DNA from: Actinostola sp. cb2023
Lineage: Eukaryota; Cnidaria; Anthozoa; Actiniaria; Actinostolidae
Length of the DNA stretch: 64,000 bases
NCBI GenBank assembly: GCA_033675265.1
Contig: JAUJYZ010001228.1
Location: forward strand, 62,001-126,000
Direction of reading: 5' to 3'
The position numbers were made by a program, and so were the translations under genes. Below are positions 34,497-64,000 of the stretch, one piece after another; within the stretch, counting starts at the first letter, position 1, and every line of letters begins with the position of its first letter. The notes beneath the pieces were generated by a model that ran no database searches, was not told the DNA's origin, and worked only from the letters and a program-made list of their open reading frames with translations.

Positions 34497-34940
34497 TAGG
34501 GAACTTTAGCATCGATGACGGAATGGACGACGACGACGTCAGAGAAACAATTTCTTGTAATTCCAAAGTTCTTGTGTTATTTATATTTATTTGAATTTCT
34601 TAAAATTCAATAACTTCTTGTTGGAATGTATGAAGTGAGATCGATTTGGTCTTATCTTCGATTCAGGCGTTGCATGAGTGCTAAACTACAACGTAAAATG
34701 CCTATGTTTGACGACGCAATTAAACAGAACGAGAACGTCAGTTCGTTATTTGTGAAGCTAGGAGTATATATAGTTGTTTTCAGTCAACCGGACCACAAAA
34801 AGTCGATATCATTCATGAATGGCAGCGCAAATTTAATTAAAACACGGAAAATGAAACAACTATGGAAATAATAAACAACAAAAGACTTTATTCGAACTTC
34901 GTCGTCCTCGACGTCGTCGTCCTCGGTGCTAAAGGTCCCT
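34494..34940. mobile_element. Non-autonomous DNA transposon, AGGGAACTTTAGCA family
   Basis: Inverted ends AGGGAACTTTAGCA / TGCTAAAGGTCCCT followed by GACGACGACGACGTC / GACGTCGTCGTC, with TA-rich flanks. It directly abuts the right end of the 3.4-kb fold-back element. A decayed copy lies at 25870. Confidence 0.78.
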
Positions 34941-34944
34941 ATTA

Positions 34945-36400
34945 TACGTCCCGAGAGCTTAATGTCACGTGGTTCTCATGTAGCTAGTAATGCGTGCGAT
35001 ATCATAACGAAAATCCAAAGCCGGCAAATCGTCCGTCAAGAAAAGACTCAAACTCGTCGATAAAAGTCGTGTTGCTTCTTTCAGTAACTTGTATATAGTG
35101 TAAATAATTGCTAATTATGAAATATTCACATAAACCTTAGTGTTCACATTGATTAATAGTTCAATTCCCTTTGAAATCTACTGCTGCATTGCTTTAATAA
35201 TACGATATAATTCTATGAACAATCTCCAACTCATGCTGCATGACACTTCCAGTGGGAAGTTGTTCTTGTGAAAGAAGCTTCAGTAGTCTGCGCCGATATC
35301 ATTGAAGACTTGGAGCCGATCAACTATGGGCGAATACCGTCTTCAGGAATGTTTCTGCCCTCGCATATGTTCACGACATTACTCCAGAGCCACTAGTCTG
35401 GAGCTATTGCAAACATGGAAAGCCAGTGGCCATAGAAGAATAGCTTTAGCTTTCTCCTAAGAAATTTCTTAAATGGTTTATTTTTCAGACGGGAAGTAAC
35501 AACAAGACCCAACGTCAACGACGTTCTTATATTATTATATTAGTAGTTATTTCTTCTCATTTCTTTGGTCCTTCCTGGCAAGGAATTACCGCCATCTAAC
35601 TTCCGGTAGCAGCGTACATGTAGGTACAATACGAAGTACCAAGACGAAGTTTGCAGCAGGGATACCGCCCTCCTCCCCTCATGAGTCCCCACGTGGCTCG
35701 GCATTGCTAGCACTCTAATTCAGACGCCTAGTTGATCAGAAATTGTTCTTCATTAGGGTTTTCCGATTTAGCAGCTATTTGACCAATTTGGCGATATTAT
35801 TCCAATGTGTTAACTGTTATAGAAGTTAAGTAATATCGGTTAAGATGGGTTTCAGTACATCACAGCTTAGGCCTCGTAAATGTAATCGATTCGCATATTA
35901 ATTTCGAAAACGTAATTCTCGTGTGGACAACACTAACATGCATGCATAACGCCGACAACGGTATTGGAAACGTTGACCTCATTTTAATTTCATAACAACA
36001 TTTGCGGTGGATGGTCTTTTCTGGAATTTTTGACTAGTAAGCTATAAATGTACGTGCAAATTACCCATCCCCTAGAATTTCATCCATTCATTCATTCATT
36101 CAGTCAGTCAGTCGGTCAGTCAGTCATTCACTCATGAATTAATTCATATTATTTATTTACAAAACTTCCACCATACAAAATGAAATATTGAAATCTCAAA
36201 TTTCTTTGAGAATAATTCTAAGATGATTGTGGTAGTTAGGGGTCAAAACCAACTAGAATGCGCCTACATGAGCTAGAAATAGCACATACTTCAATTGACA
36301 AACGAGCATTTACTTTTATTCATTTTATTTTCAATTTCAGAAAATAAATATTTCACATTGTTTCTGCATGTTTGCACCTAGCGCCTGTTTACAAATTTGT
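34945..36400. other. Intergenic, no genes recognised
   Basis: AT-rich sequence with a CATT/CAGT microsatellite at 36063-36130. GTGCGGGATTGC (36409) and GCAATCCCGCAC (36495) form a hairpin just before the gene at 36521 and could be a transposon end. Confidence 0.45.
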
Positions 36401-36520
36401 CAGTGATGTGCGGGATTGCGGAGAAATTATACAAGCGACGAAAAACGACGACAAACGTTGTGATTATAACTCCTTAATTTGCATAATACTTCTGCAATCC
36501 CGCACCTCAGGAATAAAAAA

Positions 36521-37633
36521 TTAATCCGACTCGGAAGACTCGACCATTCCTTTAGTCCACTTCTTTAGCGCACGGCTGTGATCTTTTGCTGCGGTACTGG
36601 CCAAACGTATCATTTCTGGCATGGCTTCAAGAACTTCGTCGAGTTTCTTCTTCTTGTTCGACTTGTCGCTGCGGGCACTTTTTTTCCTGATGACATATAT
36701 AATAAAATGTGTTGTACACCATTAACATGTGCACTGAAAAAATGCAGAGTGTCATTTTTACAGACAAAATTACTACAAGAGTTTAAACATGTTGCGGGAT
36801 TCCAGAAACATGCAAGTTACAGAAATTGACAGAACTTTGTTCGTCGTTTTCTAATAAATTGACAGACGCACATCACTCTAAACTAGATACTACAAATACA
36901 TTACTTTTTTCCACAACTTCTGTCTTGTTCTTGGTCCTCGTTATCGGTATCGTTTAGGCCGACCATGATTCCCTCTCGACTTCTCTGCTGCTGAATACCA
37001 AGATATCTTTTATCCTTTTTGGCAATAGTTTGGGCTGCTTCTTCCCAGCTGCCTTCGTCTTCGCAGGTATCCCAGTCAGCATCGTCCTCCTTAAACGAGG
37101 CAACAAACTCCTCGTCTGCTCTCGTTTTAGATGTGCTTGATTCGGAACTTCGCCGAAATGTGCTGCATGTTAGTAAATTTTAAAAGTATATTTAAACTAC
37201 AACTGAACCTGTAGCAATGTTTGTAGCAATAGTGTATTAAAAGTAGATATATATTGTTACCTTGTTTTGTCCAAAGTCTTCTGAGAAAGCTTCCGAACTC
37301 TTTCTATTGCGGCTTTGCGGTTAGTAGTATACTGCTGCCCATGCCGTCTTCACTTTCCTTTCGGTAGTACTCACCAAGTTCTTCTCCAAGGACTTCGTGG
37401 TGCCGTGACATGAAAGCTACGATGGCTTTAAAATCTCGGCTATATTTTAGCATTCCTTCGCCAAGCAGCATTTTCTCTATCGGGGTACTTCGTACTTTCG
37501 GAGTACTGACATTCTTCTTTCCGCTGGTCGATGGACCCATGTACTTATTTTCACTAGGTTCAGGAGAATATGGTACTACAACCACAGTTTTGCTCATGGC
37601 TGCTCTAAGGAAAATATTGTCGTCTTCATCCAT
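36521..37633 (-). CDS. Unidentified spliced gene divergent from Harbinger transposase
   Basis: Three minus-strand exons join in phase: about 37633-37261, 37162-36905 and 36686-36521. The start MDEDDNIFLRAAMSKTVVVV leads to GEGMLKYSRDFKAIVAFMSR and LGEELGEYYRKESE; a one-base frame slip near 37335 separates this from QYTTNRKAAIERVRKLSQKT. Exon 2 is acidic (EEFVASFKEDDADWDTCEDE), exon 3 is lysine-rich and ends KKWTKGMVESSESD. No domain recognised. The divergent position beside the Harbinger transposase suggests the element's second protein, but I see no Myb/SANT domain. Probably decayed. Confidence 0.55.
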
Positions 37634-38034
37634 ATCTCAGTATCGTCAGAAAACTCCGGTAGGTACGTTGTCGATATCTGTATCCAAAAACTGAGGGCTA
37701 CACATTTTGAACCACGTCTTTTTATAGTTACAGCAGTACGTGCATTACACCATTCCATTCCACATTCACAATGATATGAAAGAAACGTTGCACAATTGTA
37801 TAAGAATGTATTTTTCTTTGTCAGCCTGATAGTGTTAAGCCTAGACGTCAAATGTGCACTTTTTGGCATGCATTATATTTGGGAATGCAAAAATATTGCA
37901 CGCACTTTGTACATGGCAGCGCCCTGAAGGTGATGGAACACTGAATTCAAAGTTTCCTATCACTACAATTTCAGTCATGGATAGAGGGCCTCCACCTTTT
38001 CCGAATTTTCATTGTTCTTATTCTAAATACATGT

Positions 38035-38999
38035 TTGTTGGTTCTCAATGTTGCTTGTACAAATTCACCAAACCAAGCTATGCCTCCATATTTTCCTCCT
38101 CTGATAAATTTGATCGCCACCATTGCTTATATCTTACGATTTTTGTCTTCTCGAAATCCACTCCTACAAGTACTCTTTCCAGGCGCGGTCTTTCGCAGAA
38201 ACGTTGGAAATGATGTATGGCACCAGTTGGAGAAAGACCCAAGAAAGTTTTGGTACGCAAGTGGAGATACAAGCCAATCGTTGGACAGAGTTGTACAGGC
38301 TATAGCTGCAGAAGTAGTGAAGCCTCGAATGTTGCCAAGAATGCCCATTTCTAGAAGACAACGAAGCTGCATTCTTGATGTAAGGAATAGAGTTCTTCTT
38401 GATGTTATTTGGCTTCGAAATTATCCAACATACCATGCAATAGCATCCATTTTTGGTATAAGTAAAAGCACTGTTCAAGAGGAAATATATCATGTGGTTC
38501 ACATTATCTTTTTACGTTTCCGACATTTTATAACCTGGTATAATTTAAGACAGTGGTCAACATTTCTTGGGAAGTGGCGGAATTTTCCTCGTGGAGTTGG
38601 GATGATAGATGCTACAATACACCGCATACGGCGTCCCACTGGAAGACTGCAAGCAGAATTTTATCGTGGAGACAAGAAAAACACACTTTATGTCAACACA
38701 GTTAATTGTTGATGCGAATGGCATGATAGTAATGCTTGTTTCAGGGTAAGAAAATATCTCGTGTATTTGTATTTTCGATATGCATGGTGCTACTATAGAG
38801 ATGCATGATGATGATAACAATGGCTATGATTATTACAATGTACCAGGTCGAAATAATATACACGCGCTTGCGAAACTAATCTTGGGCTTCCTGTGTTGAG
38901 ATGGGGTTGTTGTGCCGTCTTTTCATGCTGGCTACAATCGAGATTTCTTAGGGAAATACAAGCTCTGCCACGGGTATTTTCCTCATGAATTTTTAATGA

Positions 39000-39034
<35 letters not shown>

Positions 39035-39407
39035 TATTGTTTTAATTAACAGTTTCCCTGGGCATCTTAATAACGCTTCGACGTACCGATATCTTCCTCG
39101 CATTGGCGTTGGTCCTCAGTGTCCTTTTCCAAGAAATGCACGCATACTCGCCGATGGAGGGTACCCGGGTCAAATACCGCTGGTTACACCACACAGAATT
39201 GCAAGAAATCGTCGCCAAAGAAATGCAAACCGGAAGCTAAGGCAACTAAGAGTGAAAATTGAACACACAATCGGTGCGTTGAAAGTTTACCAATCAGTTT
39301 CTCAAGTTTTCAGGCAAAAGCGTAGGTTCCTGCCTATTGTTGTTGCGACATGTGGTTTGTTATCAAACAGGCGGAAGCTGTTAATTGCACGAGCACGGGG
39401 ACCATAA
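38035..39407 (+). pseudogene. PIF/Harbinger transposase
   Basis: Exon 1 (to 38745) encodes an HTH-like part (ASIFGISKSTVQEEIYHVVH) and VGMIDATIHRIRRPTGRLQA with the first catalytic Asp; exon 2 (39053-39407) joins in phase to SGFPGHLNNASTYRYLP, then ILADGGYPGQIPLVTP (second Asp) and KIEHTIGALKVY (Glu), ending IARARGP-stop. This DDE_4-type nuclease cuts and pastes the element at TWA sites. A single-base slip near GDKKNT (about 38690) breaks the frame before QLIVDANGMIVMLVSG. Terminal repeats were not identified. Confidence 0.88.
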
Positions 39408-39588
39408 TGTATAGAATAGAGGTATTAATATTTTGTATTGCAAATATTTTATGTTGTTTAATTAGCACGCATGATATGCGATTGTTGTTCTGAATAAAAC
39501 TTTCAGTTGTCAATCTCAATTTACTGTTTTTCAATTAAAACATTCCCGTAGTTTTCTTAATGTCCTTAATTTTCACAATCTTTAGTAG

Positions 39589-39987
39589 GCCCCGTCCACA
39601 CTACTCCGTTTTCGTTTGAAAACGCATACTTTTTTATGCGTTTTTACCGAGCATCCACACTAAAGCGATCGAAAACGGAGATGTTTATCTATTAAAACGG
39701 AAACTTTCGAAAACGCAGGTCTATCGTTTTAGTGTGAACGGCAAAACGGAGCTTTTCAGAAACTCTACGTCACAACTCAGCCCCAGTTACTGGAGCATGC
39801 GTATTGAACAGAAAAAAACGGCCGAGCAGAGCCTGGTGACGAAAATGCATCTTTAGATAATGGTTTTCGCCCCCTAGTGTGGACGGTCGAAAACGATGTG
39901 AAAACGCTAGTGTGGACGCAGAGCTTTTTATCCGTTTTCGGTCGAACGAAAACGGAGGTTTTCAAAAACGGTTTAGTGGACGGGGCC
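39589..39987. mobile_element. MITE with GGGGC ends and 7-bp target duplication
   Basis: Ends GCCCCGTCCACACTA / TTTAGTGGACGGGGC flanked by TTAGTAG at 39582-39588 and 39988-39994. The body is rich in CGTTTTCG/CGAAAACG words. The duplication length and internal words suggest a hAT- or P-type origin. Confidence 0.82.
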
Positions 39988-40439
39988 TTAGTAGTCGTCT
40001 ATACATAGTTAACTGTGGTCTATATTAGCGCCTCTTTGAATTCTCTTGGACAAAACAATGGCCCCGTATAATAACAATGCTAATGATTTTGTGTTAAATT
40101 TGTTTGTCGAACAAAGCGTTTTCAAAACAATCGATGTGTCTGGCAATAATTTTGCCTAGGCCGCTAAATCGGAAAACCCTATTCAAATCAGTAAGCTCAA
40201 TTACCGGAGGAAAAAAAGTAAAGTTTTCTCCATTGAACCGTGTACAGGCCCGTATACAGGCAACCGAGGCAGTTGCCTCGGTAAACATTTTCCAAAGAAA
40301 TTGTTCTTAAACTGAAACGAAAGACCTTGGCAGTTCAAGAGTGATATAACCCAACTTAGATTTTGTGCACCAGTCGCGCCATCTAAGGATCAGCGTACAC
40401 GGTCATCCAGCTAGCCGCGTCAGCGTTGTGTTTCCCGCC

Positions 40440-40645
40440 ATTTGTTGTCCTCGATAAAGGTACTACACTGTAAATCCTCCATGATGTCTGCGATGGTTGA
40501 TGAATCAACAGACGTTTGGACGACTGAGCAGCTGGCAGTTTGCGTCCGTGATCTGAATACACCAGGTTCTTCTGGGGACGTCGATGTCCACGAAGCCATT
40601 TCGTGGATCTGTCGAGCTGGCCGAGGACAATCACAGCCTCTCTGA
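40440..40645 (+). pseudogene. hAT-type transposase fragment
   Basis: MMSAMVDESTDVWTTEQLAV followed by CVRDLN resembles the first catalytic block (DEtTDi.nkEQL) of DUF4371/ZMYM-like hAT transposases. Only this block is present. Confidence 0.45.
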
Positions 40646-42060
40646 TGCGCCATCTCGCCATGTGGAGCGTATAGATCTGAACAAACTACGTGGTACTTGA
40701 TGGGTTTTAATGGAGCTGCGACAATGAGTGGTTTAGCGACTGGAGTATACAGGCACGAATAACACAACAGTAGTCCAAAGCAAAATACTTCACACACTGC
40801 TCAAGGCATTGTCTCAATCGTGTTATAGTTGCTACGGTAGTTGTACAAAAGTGCATGGAATCAATATAATGTTAATATTACCGCGTTGTATCTTTGATGT
40901 GATTGGTCATAGTTTATTGGATTATATTTTATGATTGAAGGCGTCAATTAGCATGGAAGTGAGATTGGTACCGCTTGCTACCAGAGTCTCTGACGAGCTT
41001 CTCGCTGCTTCGCAGTTCGCTCGCCGTTTCGCGGCTCAAAAGTCCGGTAAGGGAGAGTGTAGGTCAGCGCCTCTGGGACCAGGGTATTATTTCTTGCACG
41101 CTAATTGCGCATGTGCTGTGAAGAAGAAACTGCACTATGAAATCACCACTCAAATAGTACATTTATTCCTCGGTAATCATATTACAAAGAAATAGCATGA
41201 CATTTCGAGTGATTAGAGATTGAAGGTCATGCAAAGGTCTCATTTATAACTCGTATCATTGACCTTTGCATAGCACCGACAGCAATTAAGTTACGAATAT
41301 CCTTACGGCTTCCTACTTACAAATACAAAAGCTCTCTCCAAAGTGGGATAGCTTGAGCTGTATCCTGCGCATGGCAGTGATGTCAAAAGTACCTTTACAA
41401 GAAAGTTCTGTAATTTTCTTGTGTTATTTGCTTAGATTTCGTGTAATACTGTTTTAAATCAAGGTGAATTGGGATGGAGGTTTAGAAGCCATTTACAGCA
41501 TTCGTGTACGTGTTGTATCGGAGAAATAGATCCGAGCCGTACCGATACAACACGACCGCTCATACAGTATCACTTAAAGGTTACCGGGGAAACAGGTTAG
41601 GAATTTCAACTATGTCTCTCGGCCTTTGTCAGAGTTTTAATAGTGATGGATATTTTATACTTATTTCTCGAAGGTTTTCGATGCAAACCTGTTTTTCTTT
41701 AGCGACAGTTTGTAAGAGTTGGTAGTTCTGAACTACAGGCGACAAATTGCAGCAATTGGACTCGATCTAAGGCTCGCACCGCCATTTTGAATGAAATGAA
41801 ATGAAACGTTAAAACCTTTGAAGGCTAATTTGTCGATGTTTTGCATTTTAATAAATAAAGTCTTTACGACAAAACTAAGTTATAAATGGAGTTAGAGGTT
41901 TTAATTATAGTGAGTTTTCGAGATAATTTGATGGAAACAAAAGTCGTTCGCTATTTTGCCTTGTTGGTTTCTCGCGCAAATAACAGGAAAAACTACGTAA
42001 TAAGGTGCGGTCTCGGGCATTATGGAAATTAAAGGGAAAATGTCACTAATTATTTAACTG
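40646..42060. other. Intergenic; one hairpin
   Basis: CGTGTTGTATCGG / CCGATACAACACG forms a hairpin at 41508-41551. Open frames here are short and show no family pattern. Confidence 0.45.
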
Positions 42061-42062
42061 TT

Positions 42063-42420
42063 TAATGGACGTTTCGTTGTGCTATTACCGTAAATAGGCA
42101 AACATTACTTCAACAATGTAATACAACAACTCCCTTAGCATTTACTCTAGTTTGCGGGAGGATGTTCAGTAACTTAATTGTAATTTTATACTAATTATTT
42201 AATAAACTTCAACTTACCACAACCTTCCTCAGCTAGAGATGTTGTGAACTGGCTAAGTAATTAAATTGAAGGCGTCTTCAGGATCAACTGTTATACAAGA
42301 GCTGCGGGAACTTAACATGCTCCTTGTTTTAGTTGTGGTCAATCAATCACGGGATGTATTAGCTGAGGAAGGTTGTATTATCGCTACCGAAACGTCCATT
42401 AGAAAGTTCTAATGAGCGAC
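42063..42420. mobile_element. Inverted-repeat element with hammerhead-like motif
   Basis: AATGGACGTTTCG (42065) is the inverse of CGAAACGTCCATT (42389); ACAACCTTCCTCAGCTA (42221) is the inverse of TAGCTGAGGAAGGTTGT (42359). The right arm has CTGAGGA, a stem, then GAAACGTCC. Penelope-like terminus layout. Confidence 0.55.
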
Positions 42421-42694
42421 ACCGTTTTCTTTATTCAGTTCCTTTGCACGTGATGTCGTCCATGTATGGGTGTTTAATTGTACCAGCTAACATTACAAAA
42501 ATATATTAAAGCAACAGGCCAGCCTCTCCACAACGGCCAAAGGACACAATTTTGCGGCCGTTGTACTGTTAGTAGAGGTTTCAATAACAATAAATATGTT
42601 TGGTAGTATCTTGGACAAAATACCATGGTCGTTACAGAGAGGTGGTCATAGTAGACAGGTGCTCCTGGTAGAAGTTCGACTGTATTTTTGATAT

Positions 42695-42828
42695 CTAAAG
42701 CCGCATCTACACGAACAAGTTTTCCTTGACAAGTTTTCCTTGACAAGGAAGACTTGCTCGTGTAGACGACAAAAACATCGCCAATTTTTCCTTGTCAAGG
42801 AAAACTTGTTCGTGTAGATGCGGCTTAA
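42695..42828. mobile_element. MITE, ATCTACACGARCAAG family copy 2
   Basis: Ends AAGCCGCATCTACACGAACA / TGTTCGTGTAGATGCGGCTT, with internal TTTTCCTTGACAAG repeats. Confidence 0.82.
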
Positions 42829-43484
42829 TGGTATACGATGCATTCTATGTAAATACCAGTCACCATATACAGCTCTTACCAGGACGTCTGTACATTAGAC
42901 TCTGCGAACACGTAATTGCATACTCGTTGTCGCGTTGAAATCATGAATCATTGAAGCTGACCGCAAGGATGTCTGGGAAGGTAGTAAGAGTCACGTGACA
43001 TGCAGATAAAACGAATCTTCTGAAGCTTTTCAGAACTGAAGAACAGTTCAACTAACATGCGACAAGAATTGAAGGTTGTAGATTTTACCATGTTAAAGTT
43101 CCCACAATTCCTTTCGGATTTAGCTCTCATGACATTTTAACCCTACAACGTTTATGTAATATGCTGTACAAATCCCATAATCAGTGCACCTGACAATGAA
43201 GCAGTACAGCAATGGGTTCTGTAACGTTTGCATAAAAGGTACACTCAACAACTTTTAAAATTATCTTATTTCCAAGGGACATTGTTAAGCCAAGTTAAGT
43301 TGGTTTACGGCATATGCTTGCTGTTACAAGACAATGCATTGAATGCTTTACCAGCAGCAAGATCAACTAGTCTTCTTTTCGGTTTGCAAATCAAATGAGA
43401 TCGCAAATACTGAATCCTTCCACAATAAAAATTATTGTTTTCGTGACTTCACACTTCGGTACTCTATTAGAAGACACTTTCAAT

Positions 43485-43790
43485 ATACACCTACATGTAT
43501 TCCAAATATCGTTGTCCGGGCCGAAAGCAACAAGCAAGAAGCTGACGACCGCAAAGGACTTTGGGAATCTCCTAATTAATTAATTTATCCGTGGTACTTG
43601 AGAAGTTATCCCTACGAGCGTTGAATAGCAATCATTTGGAACTATTCGGCCATTTGAAAATGCATGTTGTTAAAATATCTACGGATGAATAAATGAATAA
43701 GGAGAAAGTCCCAATGTCCTTTGCGGTCGTCAGCTTCTTGCTTGTTGCTTTCGGCGGGGACAACGATTTTTGGAATAGGTGTACATTATG
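43485..43790. mobile_element. Fold-back element
   Basis: Arms of about 75 bp: GCCGAAAGCAACAAGCAAGA, AGCTGACGACCGCAAAGGAC and their inverse at 43708-43790, with about 140 bases between. Confidence 0.75.
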
Positions 43791-44266
43791 CTAAAATTTA
43801 ACGTTATTACAATATTAAAATCCATACTAGTTAAAATCATTCATTTTTAGTTTGACTTGATTCGTCGAAACGTCGTCCATTTTAACTAGTTTTTACTAGA
43901 TATTTTCTCTTAATGGATTTTAAGATTACAATTTAGCAATAAAGTATATTTAGTACTAATTTTACATTATAATATGAAAAACAAAAAGATTGCATTTTGC
44001 GTGCATCTGTATTCTTATAGATGCACAGAATATGCTGAGAACATGTACAGCAGTCATTTATTGGTCGCAGCTCTTAAAAGATCGAATCCAATTGGTTCAA
44101 TACTATTAGAGTGAAACAATAGAAACTAAACCATAGAACGAGTAGATAATGAATTATATTGTTTGTATTATCGAATCAAAACATATCTTGTAAGCAGCTG
44201 CGAGAAGATTGATTTATTGTTTATTTATTTATTTCTGTTCTCAGCACTGTGTATCTACAATGTATA

Positions 44267-44407
44267 GAGTGATTCCAATAAACCTGGACACTACTAATTA
44301 GCTGTCAGTGTTTATTAGATGCAAAAAAACAAAAGAAAACAAAAGAGTGAGTGTCTAATAGTGTGTATTGGTGTAGTTAGTAATGCCCAGGTTTATTGGA
44401 ATCACTC
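44267..44407. mobile_element. TA-flanked MITE 1
   Basis: Ends GAGTGATTCCAATAAACC / GGTTTATTGGAATCACTC bordered by TA on both sides, as in Tc1/mariner derivatives; 141 bp. Confidence 0.82.
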
Positions 44408-44532
44408 TAAGAGTACAGACGAATGGCAAAATGGAATATGTTAGTTCAATAGTGATATTAATATTGTTTCATTAGTAGTACATGTACATGTAGCTTAGTA
44501 CTATTTAGTGCAAATGATGTATGAATTTAGCT

Positions 44533-44678
44533 GGAGTGATTTCCATAAACCTGTGATCTAGATGTTAGTGTATTTAGCACTATTGCAGTCTAATTCTTTT
44601 GTTTTCTACTGTCGGTATTAACAAGACTATTACACTCTAATAAATACACTTTGATTCACAGGTTAATGAAAACCACTC
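44533..44678. mobile_element. TA-flanked MITE 2
   Basis: Related to MITE 1: ends GGAGTGATTTCCATAAACCT and the imperfect inverse AGGTTAATGAAAACCACTC, followed by TA. Confidence 0.65.
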
Positions 44679-44823
44679 TAGTATTTGCACTCTACTGCAA
44701 AGACAAGAAGACTCTACTACTTCAGGCTTGGTCAGGCATTGACGGCCAGATTATCATAAATATGAGAATATTTCTCCACAAAGAATTCCAATAATATTAT
44801 CCTATTGTAGCATTATCTGTCTA

Positions 44824-63767
<18,944 letters not shown>

Positions 63768-64000
63768 CTAAAAGAAAGATGTAGAAATCATTAACATTAA
63801 GTTACATGCATACAGTGGTAGATTTTCTTACATTTGAAGGAGAGGAACCATGTATTACAATGTATATACACTGAAAGGACAACCCTGTTTAAATAAAGGT
63901 TTATTCATTCATTCATACGTGCACATGTACATTGAAGGTCAAAATTTTATGTATTCAACTCTATAATATCAGTTTAATCTCAAACTCCTGACTATTTTGA

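Overview
The window is nuclear DNA of an early-branching animal. Genes are split by introns, the DNA is AT-rich, and most of the length is transposon relics, fold-back elements and minisatellites. Scavenger-receptor (SRCR) exons in tandem, a proline-containing HES factor ending in WRPW, and a DNAJC25 homologue all say Metazoa. A sponge is my best guess and a cnidarian is possible; the sequence alone does not settle it.

Three host genes are supported. (1) Positions 188-20814, plus strand: an SRCR/fibronectin-III gene. Three SRCR exons (A, B, C) occur twice, followed by two copies of a three-exon FN3 domain; every domain is a phase 1-1 module. Between them lie a head-to-head Penelope pair with a hammerhead ribozyme core, TTAA-flanked MITEs, two minisatellites, and a complete-length but broken BEL/Pao LTR retrotransposon inserted in an older non-LTR relic. 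(2) Positions 26967-28781, plus strand: a four-exon HES bHLH-Orange repressor with three exact CGTGGGAA-type CSL (Notch effector) sites within 460 bp upstream. (3) Positions 44824-63767, minus strand: twelve exons of a DNAJC25-type ER membrane J-protein; its 5' end lies beyond the right edge.

The gaps are mobile DNA: a long-TIR fold-back element (31.1-34.5 kb), a PIF/Harbinger transposase with a divergent spliced neighbour (36.5-39.4 kb), a hAT fragment (40.4 kb), many MITEs, and, inside DNAJC25 introns, a RecQ-fragment-carrying transposon (48.2-49.4 kb) and a near 4.7 kb palindrome (55.4-60.1 kb).

The most unusual signal is that two minisatellites are made of gene-boundary sequence. The end of HES, encoding [19 protein letters not shown], is repeated about ten more times behind the gene in an 84-bp unit. 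The 3' end of DNAJC25's penultimate coding exon together with its 5' splice site is repeated about 61 times in a 45-bp unit, giving some 60 consecutive GTGAGT donors. All exon joins quoted were checked by hand for reading phase; no alignment or database search was run.
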